A DNA stretch of 32,010 nt, taken from assembly GCA_049999805.1 (NCBI GenBank), contig JBNGIO010002906.1, forward strand, positions 1 through 32,010, in the 5' to 3' direction. The stretch comes from Folioceros fuciformis (taxonomy: Eukaryota; Anthocerotophyta; Anthocerotopsida; Anthocerotales). The notes beneath the pieces were generated by a model. That model ran no database searches and had not been told where the DNA came from. It was given only the letters and a program-made list of their open reading frames with translations. Made by a program: the position numbers and the translations under genes. This document shows, in pieces, positions 1 through 10,138 of this stretch (positions are counted from its first letter, which is position 1; every line of letters starts with the position of its first letter).

Positions 1-81
1 ATCCCCCCACCTTTCCTCTACAACACTCCCTCACAAATCCAAAAAAAAGAAAACCTATCCTTTCCCAAGGGTCTATTCAGC

Positions 82-777
82 ATGTGGAGTCCACAGCATC
101 ACCGGCTCGGCGATATTAATGTGCGTAGAATGAAGGAGGCTGTAGAGGGAAACCTGTATAGAGAACCCCTCAAGTTTCAGCCCCAGCCCAAGCTGTTTTG
201 TGAGTCTTGCATTTACGGCAAGCACCACAAGTCTCCGCACATAGACAAAAATCACACTAGAGCCAAAGCTTTGCTGGAGTTAGTACATTCTGACCTGTGT
301 GGCCCCATGTCCAAGCTGTCCTTTGGTGGGGCCAAGTATTTTCTTTCATTTATAGATGACTGGAGCAGGTTTACAGTAGTCTACTGCTTGGCAAAGAAGT
401 CTCAAACCCTAGAGTCGTTCAAGGACTACCTTGCAACTGCACAGCGTCAGACCTTGCATCTACTCAAAACACTTCGGATAGATGGCGGGGGTGAGTACGG
501 GTCAAATGCTTTCAAACAGCTTTGCAAAGAACTTGGCATACTTAGACAACTTACTGTCTCCTACACCTCACAACATAATCCAATAGATGAACACAACAAT
601 GGCGTTGTTCAAGAGCAGGCCAAGGACTCACTTGCTCAGGCTGGCCTCTCCTTGGGGTATTTGGTTGAGGCTGTTACAGCTGCAGTTTACATCAAAAACC
701 AAACACCTACAAGTGCAGTCCCGGGAGTACACCATTTGAGAGGTGGACAGGGCATAAGCCAAGAATTTCACACTTGA
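82..777 (+). pseudogene. Copia A: GAG-pre-integrase and integrase core (fragment)
   Basis: The translation opens with an HHCC-type zinc motif (HHRLG followed by CESCIYGKHHKSP) and runs into the rve integrase core. The first catalytic Asp is in LVHSDLCGPM, the second in LRIDGGGEYG (family consensus TDNGGE, so N is replaced by G), and the Glu region is the degraded NPIDEHNNG (consensus NGVAERKN). The frame ends at a TGA at 775-777. The integrase-like sequence continues in another frame (LRVFGSPAYAFIPKGE) and then shifts again to the frame that starts at 824. In the complete family this enzyme inserts the element cDNA into the chromosome; this copy cannot be functional. Confidence 0.88.
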
Positions 778-823
778 GAGTTTTTGGCAGCCCTGCCTAT
801 GCCTTCATCCCAAAAGGAGAAAG

Positions 824-1612
824 ATGCAGCCAAATGCAACTAAGTGTATTTTTGTGGGGTACACGGAGGGCATCAAAGGATATAAGCTTTTTAATCCTGA
901 AAAACACCAGCTGATATATGCTCGGAGTGTGGTTTTCGATGAAGATGTAGTCCTCAACAGGACCTCCATCCCTGCACACCATGTTTCAGAATCCGAACCC
1001 GTTAGCACTTAGTCAGAAGCTACCACCTCCGAAGAAGTTAGTGAGGAGGACTTTGGGAGCACACCTGGTGACTCTCCTCTTCACAGCCCTCGTGAGCGTC
1101 CTGATGGTGAAGCTTCGGTGCCTGCTAGTGCTGATCATTCTGATTCAGAGTCATCTAATTCTGTTGCTCAAGAGCCTCTAGCTGGAGATGTCAGCCATTT
1201 TTCGTCCAACTCTTTGTCTGAACCTGACAATGCATCAGAGGCTGAGAACATAGTGACGCTCTCCAATGATGACGAAGACCTTGCACCTGTGGCTGCCCCA
1301 CCAACCAGGACTAGTCGTCCTTCCCGAGTACATCGTTCTCGGGCCAACTGGACTGTGCCTCCGTACAGTCCTCCCAGCAACTCTCTGCGGCCTTCCCGTC
1401 GGGGAGCACAAACGAAATCATAGGTCCCTGATCCAACCTTGCAGTTCGGCACTGTCAACGTTGAGGGGGAGACACTTGCAGAGGGAGCTTGAGTTAGTGA
1501 AGGTACGACATCTGAAGGAGCAGATACTGAAAGAAGCAGACAACGAAATGTTGCTCAAGCTCTAATCGCTGAGGCCCTGTCTACTGCTAATCAAGTTGGA
1601 GACCCAAGTACC
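824..1612 (+). pseudogene. Copia A: integrase C-terminus and acidic/Ser linker, three stops
   Basis: The frame starting at 824 continues the integrase C-terminal region (KCIFVGYTEGIKGYKLFN). It then becomes a low-complexity Ser/Glu/Asp/Pro-rich linker typical of the integrase-RT spacer of plant copia polyproteins. The same frame is kept through to the RT, broken by TAG at 1010-1012, TAG at 1421-1423 and a TGA near 1490. Each of these could come from CAG or CGA by one C-to-T change. Confidence 0.75.
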
Positions 1613-3208
1613 ATGACTAAAGCCTTAAATGGCCCTCACGGTGCCGATTGGAAGGCCGCCATCAAATCTGAATATGACAGCCTGATCCAGAATGGCACCT
1701 GGAAGCTTGAACCATTGCCACCAGGGAGAAAGGCGGTTACCTGTAAGTGGGTCTTTAAGACCAAGCTCAACCCTGATGGTTCTACTACAAGGTACAAGGC
1801 CAGGTTAATGGCTCGTGGATTCACGCAGCGACCAGGTCTAGATTACCATGATACCTTTTTGGTAGTTGTTAGGTTCACCTCAGTCCGTGTCCTCCTTGCC
1901 TTCGTAGCACAGAACGACCTCACAATCCATCATATGGACGTGAAGACAGCTTTCCTGCACGGAGAATTAGAGGAGGATGTGTATATGCAACAACATGAGG
2001 GTCATGTAGATACGAAACACCCTAGTCATGTCTGCAAGCTCATAAAAACAATATACGGCCTTAAGCAAGCTCCAAGGGCATGGTTCCAGAAGTTCAGCAC
2101 ATTTCTCAAGTCATTAGGGTTCAAAGAAAGCGATGCAGACTCGAATGTTTACCTTTGCACTGATGGGGATATGTTTGTCATCATAGCCCTCTATGTTGAT
2201 GATGCTATGCTAATAAGTAACAGCCCTGGAACTCTTCTACCAAAGGTCAAGGGTCTGTTGAGTAAACATTTTGAAATAACAGACCTTGGTGTCATCCGGT
2301 TCTTCTTGGGAGTGCAAGTGTTGCTTGTTCTAGAGAAAGGGTCAGTACTGCTGCACCAAGCACACTATGTAGACCTGATGCTCAGGACATTCAACATCGA
2401 GGACGCAAAGCCGGTCAGCACACCGATGGCCACTGGGACACGACTGTCCAAGTTGGACTGTCCAAAAACTGAGGAAGAAAGGGCCACCATGCTGGCAGTC
2501 CCCTACAGGAGGTTCGTGGGATTTGCCCTGTATATGTCAACAAAAACGAGGTTTGACTTGAGCCAGCCTTGAGGCATTCTTGCCCAGTTTGTTGAGGACC
2601 CTGGCAGCATTCATTGGATAGCAGGAAAGCGGGTAATGAGATACCTCAAAGGGACTAGAAATTATGGACTTCAATATCGCAAGGACCCAACAGCCACTAC
2701 ATTGTTTCTGCAAGGCTACACTGATGCCGACTTGGGAGGAGACCCAGACACAAGAAGGTCAGTCTCTGCTTACTGTTTTACCCTTGCTGGAGCTGCAATT
2801 TCTTGGCAATCGAAGAAGCAGACCTTCGTCAGCACCTCCACAACGGAAGCAGAATATGGAGCAGCTGCAGAGAGCTGCAAGGAGGCTGTGGCCAATTGAA
2901 GACTTCTGGCAGATATATCCCAAGAGCAAGTTGACCCCACGCCAATGTTCTATGACAACCAGTCGGCACTCCTGCTAGCCAGTAATCCTGTTTACCACAC
3001 ACGTACAAAGCACATAGATTTGCACTTACATTATGTTAGACAGTCCGTCACATGTAGAGAGGTTGTACCCACCTACGTGCCAACCGATGCAAATTATGCC
3101 GATTTGCTCACAAAACCCTTAAGCCGAGAGAGGCATGAATCACATGTTCAGGGTTTAGGTATGGTCGACATGACACCATTTCCATCACATGCTCTGAAGC
3201 CAAGCTAG
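1613..3208 (+). pseudogene. Copia A: reverse transcriptase (RVT_2) and RNase H
   Basis: Canonical copia RT blocks are present in order: CKWVFKTKLNPDGS, KARLMARGFTQ, HHMDVKTAFLHGELEEDVYM, YGLKQAPRAWF and the catalytic YVDD (in LYVDDAMLIS). They are followed by the RNase H segment with DADLGGDPDTRRSVSAY, TSTTEAEY and DNQSALLLASNPVYHTRTKHIDLHYH-like sequence, then the family's DLLTKPL end motif. One frame spans the whole stretch, but TGA at 2570-2572 and TGA near 2897-2899 break it. The final stop is at 3206-3208. The motifs are well preserved, so the copy decayed mainly by point mutations after insertion. Confidence 0.93.
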
Positions 3209-3668
3209 GTCAATTCGTGTCATATTCAGATTCTGACCAATCCATATAGGTGCTAGGTCTAGAGTAGGGTTTCCACTACGAGCATTCACAACCAAAGTTG
3301 CTGTCAGATGTCATGTAGACACATTCCTATAGGTACCCTATCATCTGGAAGACTTGCAGCTCTGTGATTGCAAATTACCAGCATTATGAATCAATCCACA
3401 GAAGCAGTAGCTGCCAACATTCCAGACAATGGGGTGCGGAGAAGGACTTACAGTAATGATGGACAGCGACTCCAGACTCGTCCGTGAACAAGCTAACCTT
3501 CAGCATTAGTTCAGGAGTCTCCTGGTTTTGGTACTGAACTGGATGGCCAACGCAAGTTGGTTTCCAGCCACCACAAAAACAAGATAGCAACATCGCGAGG
3601 AGGCCTGTCATAGGCAGTAAGCAAAAGCTGATGCGAGATTAGGTTAGGAACGTGCGCCTAAGAGGGAG
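3209..3668 (+). other. Copia A non-coding 3' region with polypurine tract
   Basis: About 460 bp without supportable coding content lies between the RNase H stop and the LTR. It ends in a purine run AAGAGGGAG (3660-3668) directly before TGTCGAGGG, the usual arrangement of a copia polypurine tract (primer for plus-strand cDNA) followed by the 3' LTR. Confidence 0.65.
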
Positions 3669-3897
3669 TGTCGAGGGCCTAGGTTTAGCGGCCCCTTAGG
3701 CATTAATATAGTCGCAAGTTTAGCCTGACCTATCAACCACCACCCAACCGACATCGGGCATGTCGGTTGAGTCAAGGGACACGTCCCGTCACCTGGACGT
3801 GCCTGCCGAACCTTGTACACCGCTCGCGTGAGCGTAATTCAATTGTCTATTCTGCTAGCATGCGCGCTCTCTAGATTTCTCTATTCCCTACGCGCCA
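3669..3897 (+). repeat. 3' LTR of copia A
   Basis: The segment starts TGTCGAGGG right after the polypurine tract and ends CGCGCCA, giving TG...CA termini and a length of about 229 bp. It contains a weak TATA-like stretch (ATTAATATAG near 3702-3711) and a perfect 10-bp inverted repeat (CAACCGACAT at 3745-3754, its complement at 3760-3769, 5-nt loop). The left edge is firm. The right edge is inferred from the resumption of element B coding sequence at about 3898; TACTC (3898-3902) would be one copy of the target duplication. Confidence 0.7.
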
Positions 3898-4802
3898 TAC
3901 TCTGTTACAGGGTCAGGTTTGAGGTGCTGGTTAGGGTTAAGTACAGCGTCCTCCTCATCAGCCGAATTTGTATTGTCATCTAAAGGAAGGTCTTCTACTG
4001 GTTCACCCGTGTCAACTGTAGGGTTAGGACCAATGATAGGGGGAACCTTGACAGTGCCATCTACTTCCTCATCTATAGGGAAGGTGACAGTGTCAAGATT
4101 GTCCTCTCCAGCTACTCCCTCTGAAGAGTTGGGAGGTGTGAGGTTGGTAGTCATTGCGTGCAAAGGTTCTATAAAAGTGACACTGCGTGCAAGGACCATT
4201 GATCGGGTGTCAAGATTATAGAGTTTATACGCTTTCACATGTTTGTTGTATCCCACGAAAAAGGAGACTTTGAGCTCGGTCTTCTAACTTGCGTTTTTCT
4301 ACAGGGATATAGGCCTTCGAAGGCCTTTGATCCAAATACTCGGAGATGGAGCAAGCTTAGTTTCCTATGCCAGATTACCTCATACAGGGTCTGTCCAGTG
4401 ACAGAGCTGGTGAGTATCCTGTTGAGTATATACGTACATGGCTATAACTACAGCTTCTGCCCAATACTCTTGAGGTAAGTTAGCATAGAGTAGCATGCTC
4501 CTAGTCATCCCTAGCAGTGTCTGGTTTTTTCTTTCGACAACGCCATTCTGTTGCTGGGTATATGGGACAATAAGCTGCCTCTGTATGCCTTGTTCTTGGA
4601 GATAGTCGTCAAAAGCATTATTGACGAACTCTGTCCCATTGTCGTTGCGCAAGACTTTAAGGAGACATCTAGATTGTCTTTGCGTAATTGGAAGCCACTC
4701 CTTGAAGTGCATAAGGGTATCACTTTTTAGTTGCATAGGTATAGTCCAAGAATACCGATTGAAGTCGTCTGTAAGGGTTAAGTAGTACAGGGTTCCACCC
4801 AA
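3898..4802 (-). pseudogene. Copia B: integrase core, C-terminus and linker
   Basis: Minus-strand ORFs at 4380-4802 and 3888-4256 give an integrase core (second Asp in LRNDNGTEF, Glu in PYTQQQNGVVERKNQT, then LPQEYWAEAV). They are followed by the conserved C-terminal segment (YNKHVKAYKLYNLDTRSMVLARSV, given here only as a landmark near 4180-4250) and an acidic linker rich in Glu, Asp and Pro. The two ORFs are in different frames, so at least one indel lies near 4260-4380. The linker frame runs to the junction with the LTR of A. Confidence 0.85.
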
Positions 4803-4969
4803 AGACGGCTCATGGATCTTGCTTGAGATATCAGCATGTACAAGAGCAAGGACAATCTTTGCTCTGTGTGCAGCTTTGGGGAATGGTAACTCCTTCTATT
4901 TGGCGAGGATGTACGATTCACAGATCCGAAGGTCCCTAAAACAAGCAGGTAGGGGTTCTTTGTGACAGC

Positions 4970-5512
4970 CTATCCGTGCCATGTCAATGAGTTTATGTTG
5001 TTAGCATGACCTAGACGTGCGTGCCACAGGGATGCTAACCTAGTTGTCTTCATGTTGACAGAAAAGGAGGAGTGACTTACAGGATGAGGAGAACACCTTA
5101 GTTCTAGCCTGTATAAGTCATGGTCGAGGACGCCTCTAAATGCACATGCACCAGAGGAATTCTTCCTGTAAAAGCAGCAGGCATCATCAGCGACACATAT
5201 CTCATACATCCGAAGCTGCATGATCTTGCTCATTGACAGAAGATTCTTGGCCATCTCAGGTACAAATAGAACTTTGGCGACCTTCAGAACTGTGTTGTCA
5301 TCGAGAATGAAGGTACATTCCCCATGCCCTTCAACTTGGAGGCTAGTGTCACTCCTTTCATCACCAAGCAAGACTTTATCCTTCATTTGACACACTGTCA
5401 AACTGGAGAATAAATCTTTGTTGTTGCAGATATGTGCAGTGGCTCCTAAGTCTAGGAACCAGTCATCTCTGCCATACGATGAAGTCCTCATACAGACTGT
5501 GAGTATCTTCAC
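4970..5512 (-). pseudogene. Copia B: aspartic protease and GAG-pre-integrase
   Basis: The minus-strand ORF has the protease signature WFLDLGATAHIC near its N-terminus, followed by typical retropepsin strands (VEGHGECTFILDDNTVLKVAKVLFVPE, landmark only, near 5250-5340) and NLLSMSKI. It ends in the GAG-pre-integrase start SLWHARLGHANN. The catalytic triplet is D-L-G instead of D-S/T-G; the Leu codon TTA is one C-to-T change from TCA (Ser), so this protease would be inactive. The frame stops at 4970-4972. Confidence 0.85.
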
Positions 5513-5599
5513 TGTAGCCTTAGAGTTTTCTCCTTTCTCCTTGACAACAACGTTCGCTGACGGTCTTGTGGGTTGTGATCGCTATGGTTCACCACCTTT

Positions 5600-6563
5600 C
5601 TTCTTGCGGCACTCACATGCCCAATGTCCAGCGGCACCACACCAATTACAGTTGCCTGTCCGCTTGGGCGCTACTGGAGGGAATGGTGCACCATCAGCTC
5701 GACCACCAAGTGCCCTACCCTTCGATTTCTTAAAACGAGAGGTAAGCACTTTGTCAACTTTACTTCTAGATCCACTAGTTGCAAACAGGCGCCCTTGCTC
5801 TTCCTGGAACAGAGCACCAATAACTTCTTCAAGCTTAATGGTGACAGGAGTACCAGCAAAGGATGCCTGATGAGCGGTCCGGATGGGTCCGTTCTATGTG
5901 GAGATAAAGTTTTGGTAGGAGGAAGGGAGGCTGCTCAATAGTTGAGCAACAACCTCTATCTCGTCCATCTTGCAGCCAAGGGCAACTATCTGAGCTCGCA
6001 GGTGGCGGAACTTGGTGACATGAGATGCCACTTTGTCTCCCTCCCTCATACGCAGCCCATAGAATTCCTACTTGGCTGCACACAGAGTAAGAATATTCTG
6101 TACCGCATATGTGGCTACAAGTTGATCCCAGATCTCGGAAGCACTGGTGAGATACTCGACATCAGGTACGAGGTCATCATCTAGGCCTCCAATGAGTAGG
6201 GCAAGTGCTATTGAGTTCAGTTGGTCCCATTTTTGGTTGTCACTAACTGACGGGGCAGGCAATGAGTTGGGGCAGGTTTCTTAAATGTAGCATCGACCAC
6301 GCTCCAAACGCCTCGCGCTACAAGAGTGGACTTCATTTGAACTTTCCAAACTTGGTATCGTGTTCCATTAAATCGGTCCTTGTCCTTGAGCTCATAAGTG
6401 AAGGATGGTCCTGCAAGCCAGGAGCCATGTGCAAGGTGGTGTTCTGCCCGAACTGTAAGTTGAGATGACCAAGTTGTTTTGTAAGTTGATCTAGAGACGC
6501 TAGGTTCATGCGTAAAGTGACCTTCCTTGAGTTATGACTCGTGGAAAAAGAGACACTAAACAC
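5600..6563 (-). pseudogene. Copia B: gag capsid (UBN2-like) and CCHC zinc knuckle
   Basis: Minus-strand frames give gag-like segments in order: FKSTLVARGVWSVVDATFKK (about 6275-6340), KWDQLNSIALALLIGGLDDD and SEIWDQLVATYAVQN (6068-6262), then a stretch with MREGDKVASHVTKFRHLRAQ and LLSSLPSSYQNF (about 5900-6070). A CX2CX4HX4C zinc knuckle, CNWCGAAGHWACEC, lies at about 5605-5655. These are hallmarks of the copia gag polyprotein, which packages element RNA. A frameshift near 6262 and stops near 5580, 5900 and 6065 break the frame. Confidence 0.8.
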
Positions 6564-7055
6564 AATGTTGTAGCATTCGTGAGTTTTCTTGCAGGACTTC
6601 TAATACTTGGTTCACAGGGAGGGAGGTGTTGGGTTTATGCCAGGATGCACAGGGGAACCTGGAGCTATCCGTCTGTCCTGACACAGACTCAACACTAATC
6701 CCTCCTAGCAAAGCAAGGATTAGAGGCCAAGGGTTCGGCAATCTCAATCGATCAAAGGGACATATGAAGGTAATCTAGACGCTTCACAATGTGTGCCAGT
6801 CATTAAGTTATAAAATAAACTCTTGATGAAAAGAAGAACCTAACTAAACCGCCGTGTGTCCAGGTCATGTGAAGAGGTGCGACCGGTGGGTTCTGAATTC
6901 TGAGGTCCTGAGATGCAAAGAGTGGCCAACACCCCAACTTGATGACTACTCGAGTGACATGGAAGACGCTAGACGACGCTTCATCAAGCTTGGTGACGTT
7001 TCAACTCTCACTGTCCAGGCGCTTAGCACTCCTGGTGTCTGGAGGAAAAAAAAGG
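6564..7055 (-). other. Copia B leader between extra ORF and gag
   Basis: About 490 bp that must lie inside element B, but I find no convincing domain in it. Short frames on both strands (for example 6556-6747 minus, 6854-7138 plus) show no recognisable motifs. It may be untranslated leader or degraded gag N-terminus. Confidence 0.4.
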
Positions 7056-7670
7056 TTAGAAGATGCAATCTCCAGCGGGGGGAAAGATCTGGTGTTTTCT
7101 CTCCTCCCATTGGCGCCCAAGCTCAATCTCCTTCATGAGATCAATGATTTCATTGATCTGGTATTTAATCGAACTTGATGTCGTTGTGATTGCTCGTCCT
7201 AATAGGTGATCCAGGTGATCGACTCTGTTCTTGATCGCTTTCTGATTCAACAGCACTACAGATAAGGATTTCTCAACCTTAGTGACGCTTACAAGTTATC
7301 TGGCCACAACGTCCTGATTTCTCTTGTCGCTAGGTGCAGGGTAATCGCATGGTGGTTCAGAGTGGCAGGGGACTTGATAATTCATTGGCCAACTGTGGGG
7401 CAGATCAAAGTCCTGCCTACTTCTAGCCAATCTCTCTCTGCGCAGGCTGTCCACCATATGATTTCTGGCAAGCCGTCCTTGATGTAGGTTGAGTCCTCGT
7501 ATAGAGTGTCAGTCAATGGAGTCCTTCAGCCAGTTGTAGGTGAAATCCTGCTCATGCAGGTCTAGAATTGCTTCTAGGGGAGCGAGATGTGCTTGCGGAG
7601 GAAGGGTTCCTCCACGGCAATTGCGGCTACCATTTCTGTACCACCTACGCGGGCTTTCGCAACTTGGCAT
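7056..7670 (-). pseudogene. Copia B: extra ORF between primer-binding site and gag
   Basis: From an ATG at 7670, about 30 bp past the putative primer-binding site, a single minus-strand frame can be followed for 205 codons to a TGA at 7056-7058. It is interrupted only by TGA at 7509-7511 and TAA near 7288. It resembles no gag domain I know. The N-terminal third has several Cys and Arg; the C-terminal part (KNRVDHLDHLLGRAI, KYQINEIIDLMKEIELGRQ) looks helical and could form a coiled coil. The few stops suggest it was coding when the element was active. A gag-related extension or a captured host exon are alternatives. No function is assigned. Confidence 0.5.
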
Positions 7671-7699
7671 GATTCATGGAAGACAGAATCCAGAGCAAA

Positions 7700-7711
7700 C
7701 CTCTAATACCA
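7700..7711 (-). other. Primer-binding site of copia B
   Basis: On the minus strand the 12 bases directly after the LTR read TGGTATTAGAGG. Plant copia elements use TGGTATCAGAGC, complementary to the 3' end of initiator Met-tRNA; this copy differs at two positions (C to T, C to G). It fixes the inner LTR edge at 7712. Confidence 0.75.
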
Positions 7712-7858
7712 TGTTTATTTTGCAAGGAGTGGAAAAGACAAATTGCATTGTAAAAATGAAATTAATTATGAGTTCACATTTTGGCTCACTATATATGTGA
7801 CTCTAGGTGACGATTCATGTTTCAAACCCTAACTAGCCTTATCCTTTCATATTTAACA
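7712..7858 (-). repeat. 5' LTR of copia B
   Basis: On the minus strand it begins TGTTAAATATGAAAGG and ends AAATAAACA next to the primer-binding site, giving TG...CA termini and 147 bp. It holds a TATATAG box (about 7788-7795), the likely promoter of the element. The outer edge is supported independently: the neighbouring sequence is an open DUF7869-like frame that stops making sense exactly at 7858. CACAC (minus strand, 7859-7863) is the expected target-site copy. Confidence 0.75.
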
Positions 7859-8340
7859 GTGTGGCCCACAAGCAAAAAACCAACCTTGATTTTTTCAAAC
7901 GTTCCCATATCCACGAACACATTCAGCTATGCAAAGAGCAGTTGGTACTAATTCTCTCTGCATGTGTTGTCTAGTTGTAAATATAGAACCTTTGGCAATA
8001 CGCCAGCATACATATGAATGGCATCCTGGATGATTGATATAGTCAAGTTTGCATTCTTCCACAAGTTTGCTAGATGCAGGTATGCCTTTGCATTGTACAC
8101 ACAGTTGTGCACCATACACCCCACTACATGCACTGCCACTTGACTTTCCTCATATAGGTTCTTGGGCCATCATAAGAAGTGCGGAATTTCTGTCTTCTTG
8201 TGATCCATCCCATCAATTGCTAGCATCATATACTTCCGCGGGTACACATAGCTTTTGCTTCAATGCTTGGACATCTTTGCACGCTCTACGCATAACCAAT
8301 CTCAACGGGCGTCTAGAGCAGTTTGGTACTTCTCTACATG
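7859..8340 (-). pseudogene. DUF7869-like (possible transposase) fragment, cut by copia B
   Basis: One minus-strand frame contains, in order, VEKYQTALDAR, YPRKYMMLAIDGMDHKKT with EIPHF, VAVHVVGCMVHN, LPKVLYLQLDNTCREN and FEKIKVGFLLVGHT. This matches the DUF7869 family of plant, algal and invertebrate proteins (IDGMDQAKT, LQLDN..ENKN, VGHTHEDID). The three acidic blocks suggest an RNase-H/DDE-like fold, which is inference. The frame carries four TGA (all possible CGA changes) and two TAG, and ends abruptly at VGHT where the copia B LTR begins. The missing C-terminus should be found beyond element B, outside the window. Confidence 0.72.
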
Positions 8341-9457
8341 CACGACCCCGCATATCAAGTGAATTGAGCATGACTAATCTGCGAGATTCATTTCGTCAAG
8401 CACCAAACTCACGGCAACGACACTTGAGCAAGACCTCGCGACCTTTAAACCCTTCTTTCGGGGATTCTTGGATGGGCCATGTGTGACCACAAAACCTAGG
8501 TATACTTTCCACGAAATGGGTTGAGCAAAAGACCATACCACAAGCACGAAAGCCCACACATAGGGAGGGCGCTGGCCAGCCGGCGCCCACCCTCTATGTG
8601 GGTTGTCATTCACCTTCATATAGCCAGTTGCATAAAGGTCCCCGCTTCCATGATCAAACGCCGGCCGAACGCGGCCCACCCCTAGCCCATTAGCAATTCC
8701 AACATAGGCATATAAGGAGAAAGCAACCCAACTATGCCCTTATCATCCACAAACACTACAGCGATAGTGTAAACGTATGCATGCTAACCATAGTCTACGA
8801 TGTCCATTAGTATGAGGAAATGACCTTTGTTTCAGTCAACAAATGGCAGTGCATACCTTGTTCTACTTTAGTTGATGTATTCTTTATCGTTGCCTTTGAT
8901 CCAGCTGTGGAGTGAAATCTTGTGTCTAAAGACACCGTGTGTTCCACATTCACCCTCTATGTCGTTGTAGTCATATGATTCGCTCCCAAGGGAATGATTT
9001 GTGCCAAGGAACGCTAACTTCTATTAATACTGACCCTTACCTAAGTCATGACTCGCCCCTACTACCTACCATCTCAACTACTACTACCCCCAGTTAGCCC
9101 CGCTACCATGGATCCTACTCTACGACTCCAGTTCCCACTCCACAATCGCGATCGCTGTTTCCGTGACCGGTAGTTGTTTCCACGACTGTGGTGGGACCCA
9201 CCCAAAACCCTAACTAATATTTTTCCAGTAAGAGCCAGGCCTTGGGTTTCCACCATGGGTTTCTATCCCAAGGGCTTCCAGATTCACAGATCTAGCCTTA
9301 TTGGATGCTCTAGACACATGCAAATGCCAATCCTTGGAAAACAAGACCCCGCAAATTTAGCTACACTCCTTCACACACACATGCAAGACTCTCCACACAT
9401 GCAAAACACACAAGAGCTCTGGTTCACACTCATTTCCTACATGCCTGATTCGAAATG
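8341..9457. other. Unassigned DNA between DUF7869 fragment and methyltransferase
   Basis: About 1.1 kb. The minus-strand ORF at 8374-8679 lies upstream of the DUF7869 frame and could be a degraded exon or intron of that gene, but it shows no motif and contains the hairpin at 8553-8603. From 8690 to 9457 I see no coding signal, only moderately AT-rich unique sequence. If the two flanking genes belong to one element, this stretch would be its divergent promoter region. Confidence 0.4.
8553..8603. repeat. Long GC-rich hairpin (H1)
   Basis: The centre GGGCGCTGG / CCAG / CCGGCGCCC pairs except for one mismatch. Outside it, ACATAGGGA and ACCCTCTATGT extend the stem to about 20 bp per side with small bulges. 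Its right part, ACCCTCTA followed by GGTTGT, recurs in hairpin H2 at 10176-10243. Confidence 0.7.
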
Positions 9458-9672
9458 TCTCCAATCTTCTAGCAATGTTCACAAATCTCCAACAATCCCT
9501 TAGCAATCCTTTACAATCTCCCCCAATCTTCAAAAATCTCCAACAATCTTCAACAATCTCCCATATGCCTAGAAATCTCTTATAAATCTTCCATGAATCA
9601 TCTCCAATCTCTAGCAATCTTGCAGCAATCTCCAGCAATCTTCCACAATCTTCCTCAATCTCTCAGTAATCC
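9458..9672. repeat. Degenerate CAATCT-type tandem array
   Basis: About 215 bp made of imperfect 9-14 bp units with the consensus CAATCTYC plus a few A/C bases (CAATCTTC, CAATCTCC, CAATCCCTTAG and so on). Short ORFs across it are low-complexity artefacts. It ends just before the methyltransferase-like coding sequence becomes convincing. Confidence 0.75.
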
Positions 9673-10138
9673 TCTTCAGTTAGTTCTTCTCTTCACTCTC
9701 AATCTCTGGGAGAACATAGACAAAATATTCACCAGGTGGGAAGGCGGGGAATTGCTAGAGCAAAAGAAGCATACCACAGTGGGCATTAGCAAAAAAGGGA
9801 AGGGAAAGAGGAGGCCCTTGGATGACTCGAAGCTAGTTGACTTAGGATATGTGAAGCCAAAGGATATGCTAGCCAAGCCTTGGAAGTCTTTCCAAGGCAT
9901 ACCTCCAGAACAATGTAGAAAACAGATATTGATTACGACAACGGAAAAGGTGTTGGCAGGCATTATTGACTTGATGGGTATGGCTGATGACATAATGTTG
10001 CATAAGAAATTTCACTTCATTCAAGTTGCGATAGCGAAGCATCTAGGGTGCAAGTTGTTTGAGGAAGTACGGGCAGAGTATCCAAAGCACTCCATGGACA
10101 ACATGTTGGCAAGGTTTCAGACCCAATTCGCTGGAAAG

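Larger units (their letters stand above)
82..3897 (+). mobile_element. Ty1/copia retrotransposon A, 3' portion (integrase to 3' LTR)
   Basis: Domain order along the plus strand is GAG-pre-integrase zinc motif, integrase, acidic Ser-rich linker, reverse transcriptase, RNase H, polypurine tract and LTR. Integrase before RT is diagnostic for Ty1/copia. The 5' LTR, primer-binding site, gag and protease lie outside the window to the left; bases 1-81 hold nothing I recognise. The right edge at 3897 is set by a TG...CA bounded LTR and by the point where minus-strand copia coding sequence (element B) starts directly. Element A therefore appears to have inserted into B. The copy is dead: a frameshift near 824-836 and at least five in-frame stops interrupt pol. 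Confidence 0.9.
3898..7858 (-). mobile_element. Ty1/copia retrotransposon B, 5' portion, interrupted by A
   Basis: Read on the minus strand from 7858 downward, the order is 5' LTR, primer-binding site, an extra upstream ORF, gag with zinc knuckle, protease, GAG-pre-integrase, integrase and linker. Sequence then stops at 3898 where element A begins. The RT, RNase H and 3' LTR of B should lie left of element A, outside the window. Its LTR sequence differs from that of A, so the two belong to different families. The left flank at 7859 falls inside a DUF7869-like coding frame, making this the middle layer of a nest. All its ORFs carry stops or frameshifts. Confidence 0.85.

Noticed and set aside
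6854-7138. 94-codon plus-strand ORF inside copia B
   Set aside because: Opposite to the direction of element B, no motif, overlaps the extra minus-strand frame; treated as chance.
8049-8486. 145-codon plus-strand ORF
   Set aside because: Antisense to the DUF7869-like frame, which has recognisable family motifs on the minus strand.
9357-9638. 93-codon minus-strand ORF rich in Trp, Leu, Glu and Arg
   Set aside because: Product of translating the degenerate CAATCT array on the opposite strand.
9458-9672. CRISPR-like array
   Set aside because: Units are 9-14 bp, degenerate and without spacers; it is a simple tandem repeat in a eukaryotic genome.
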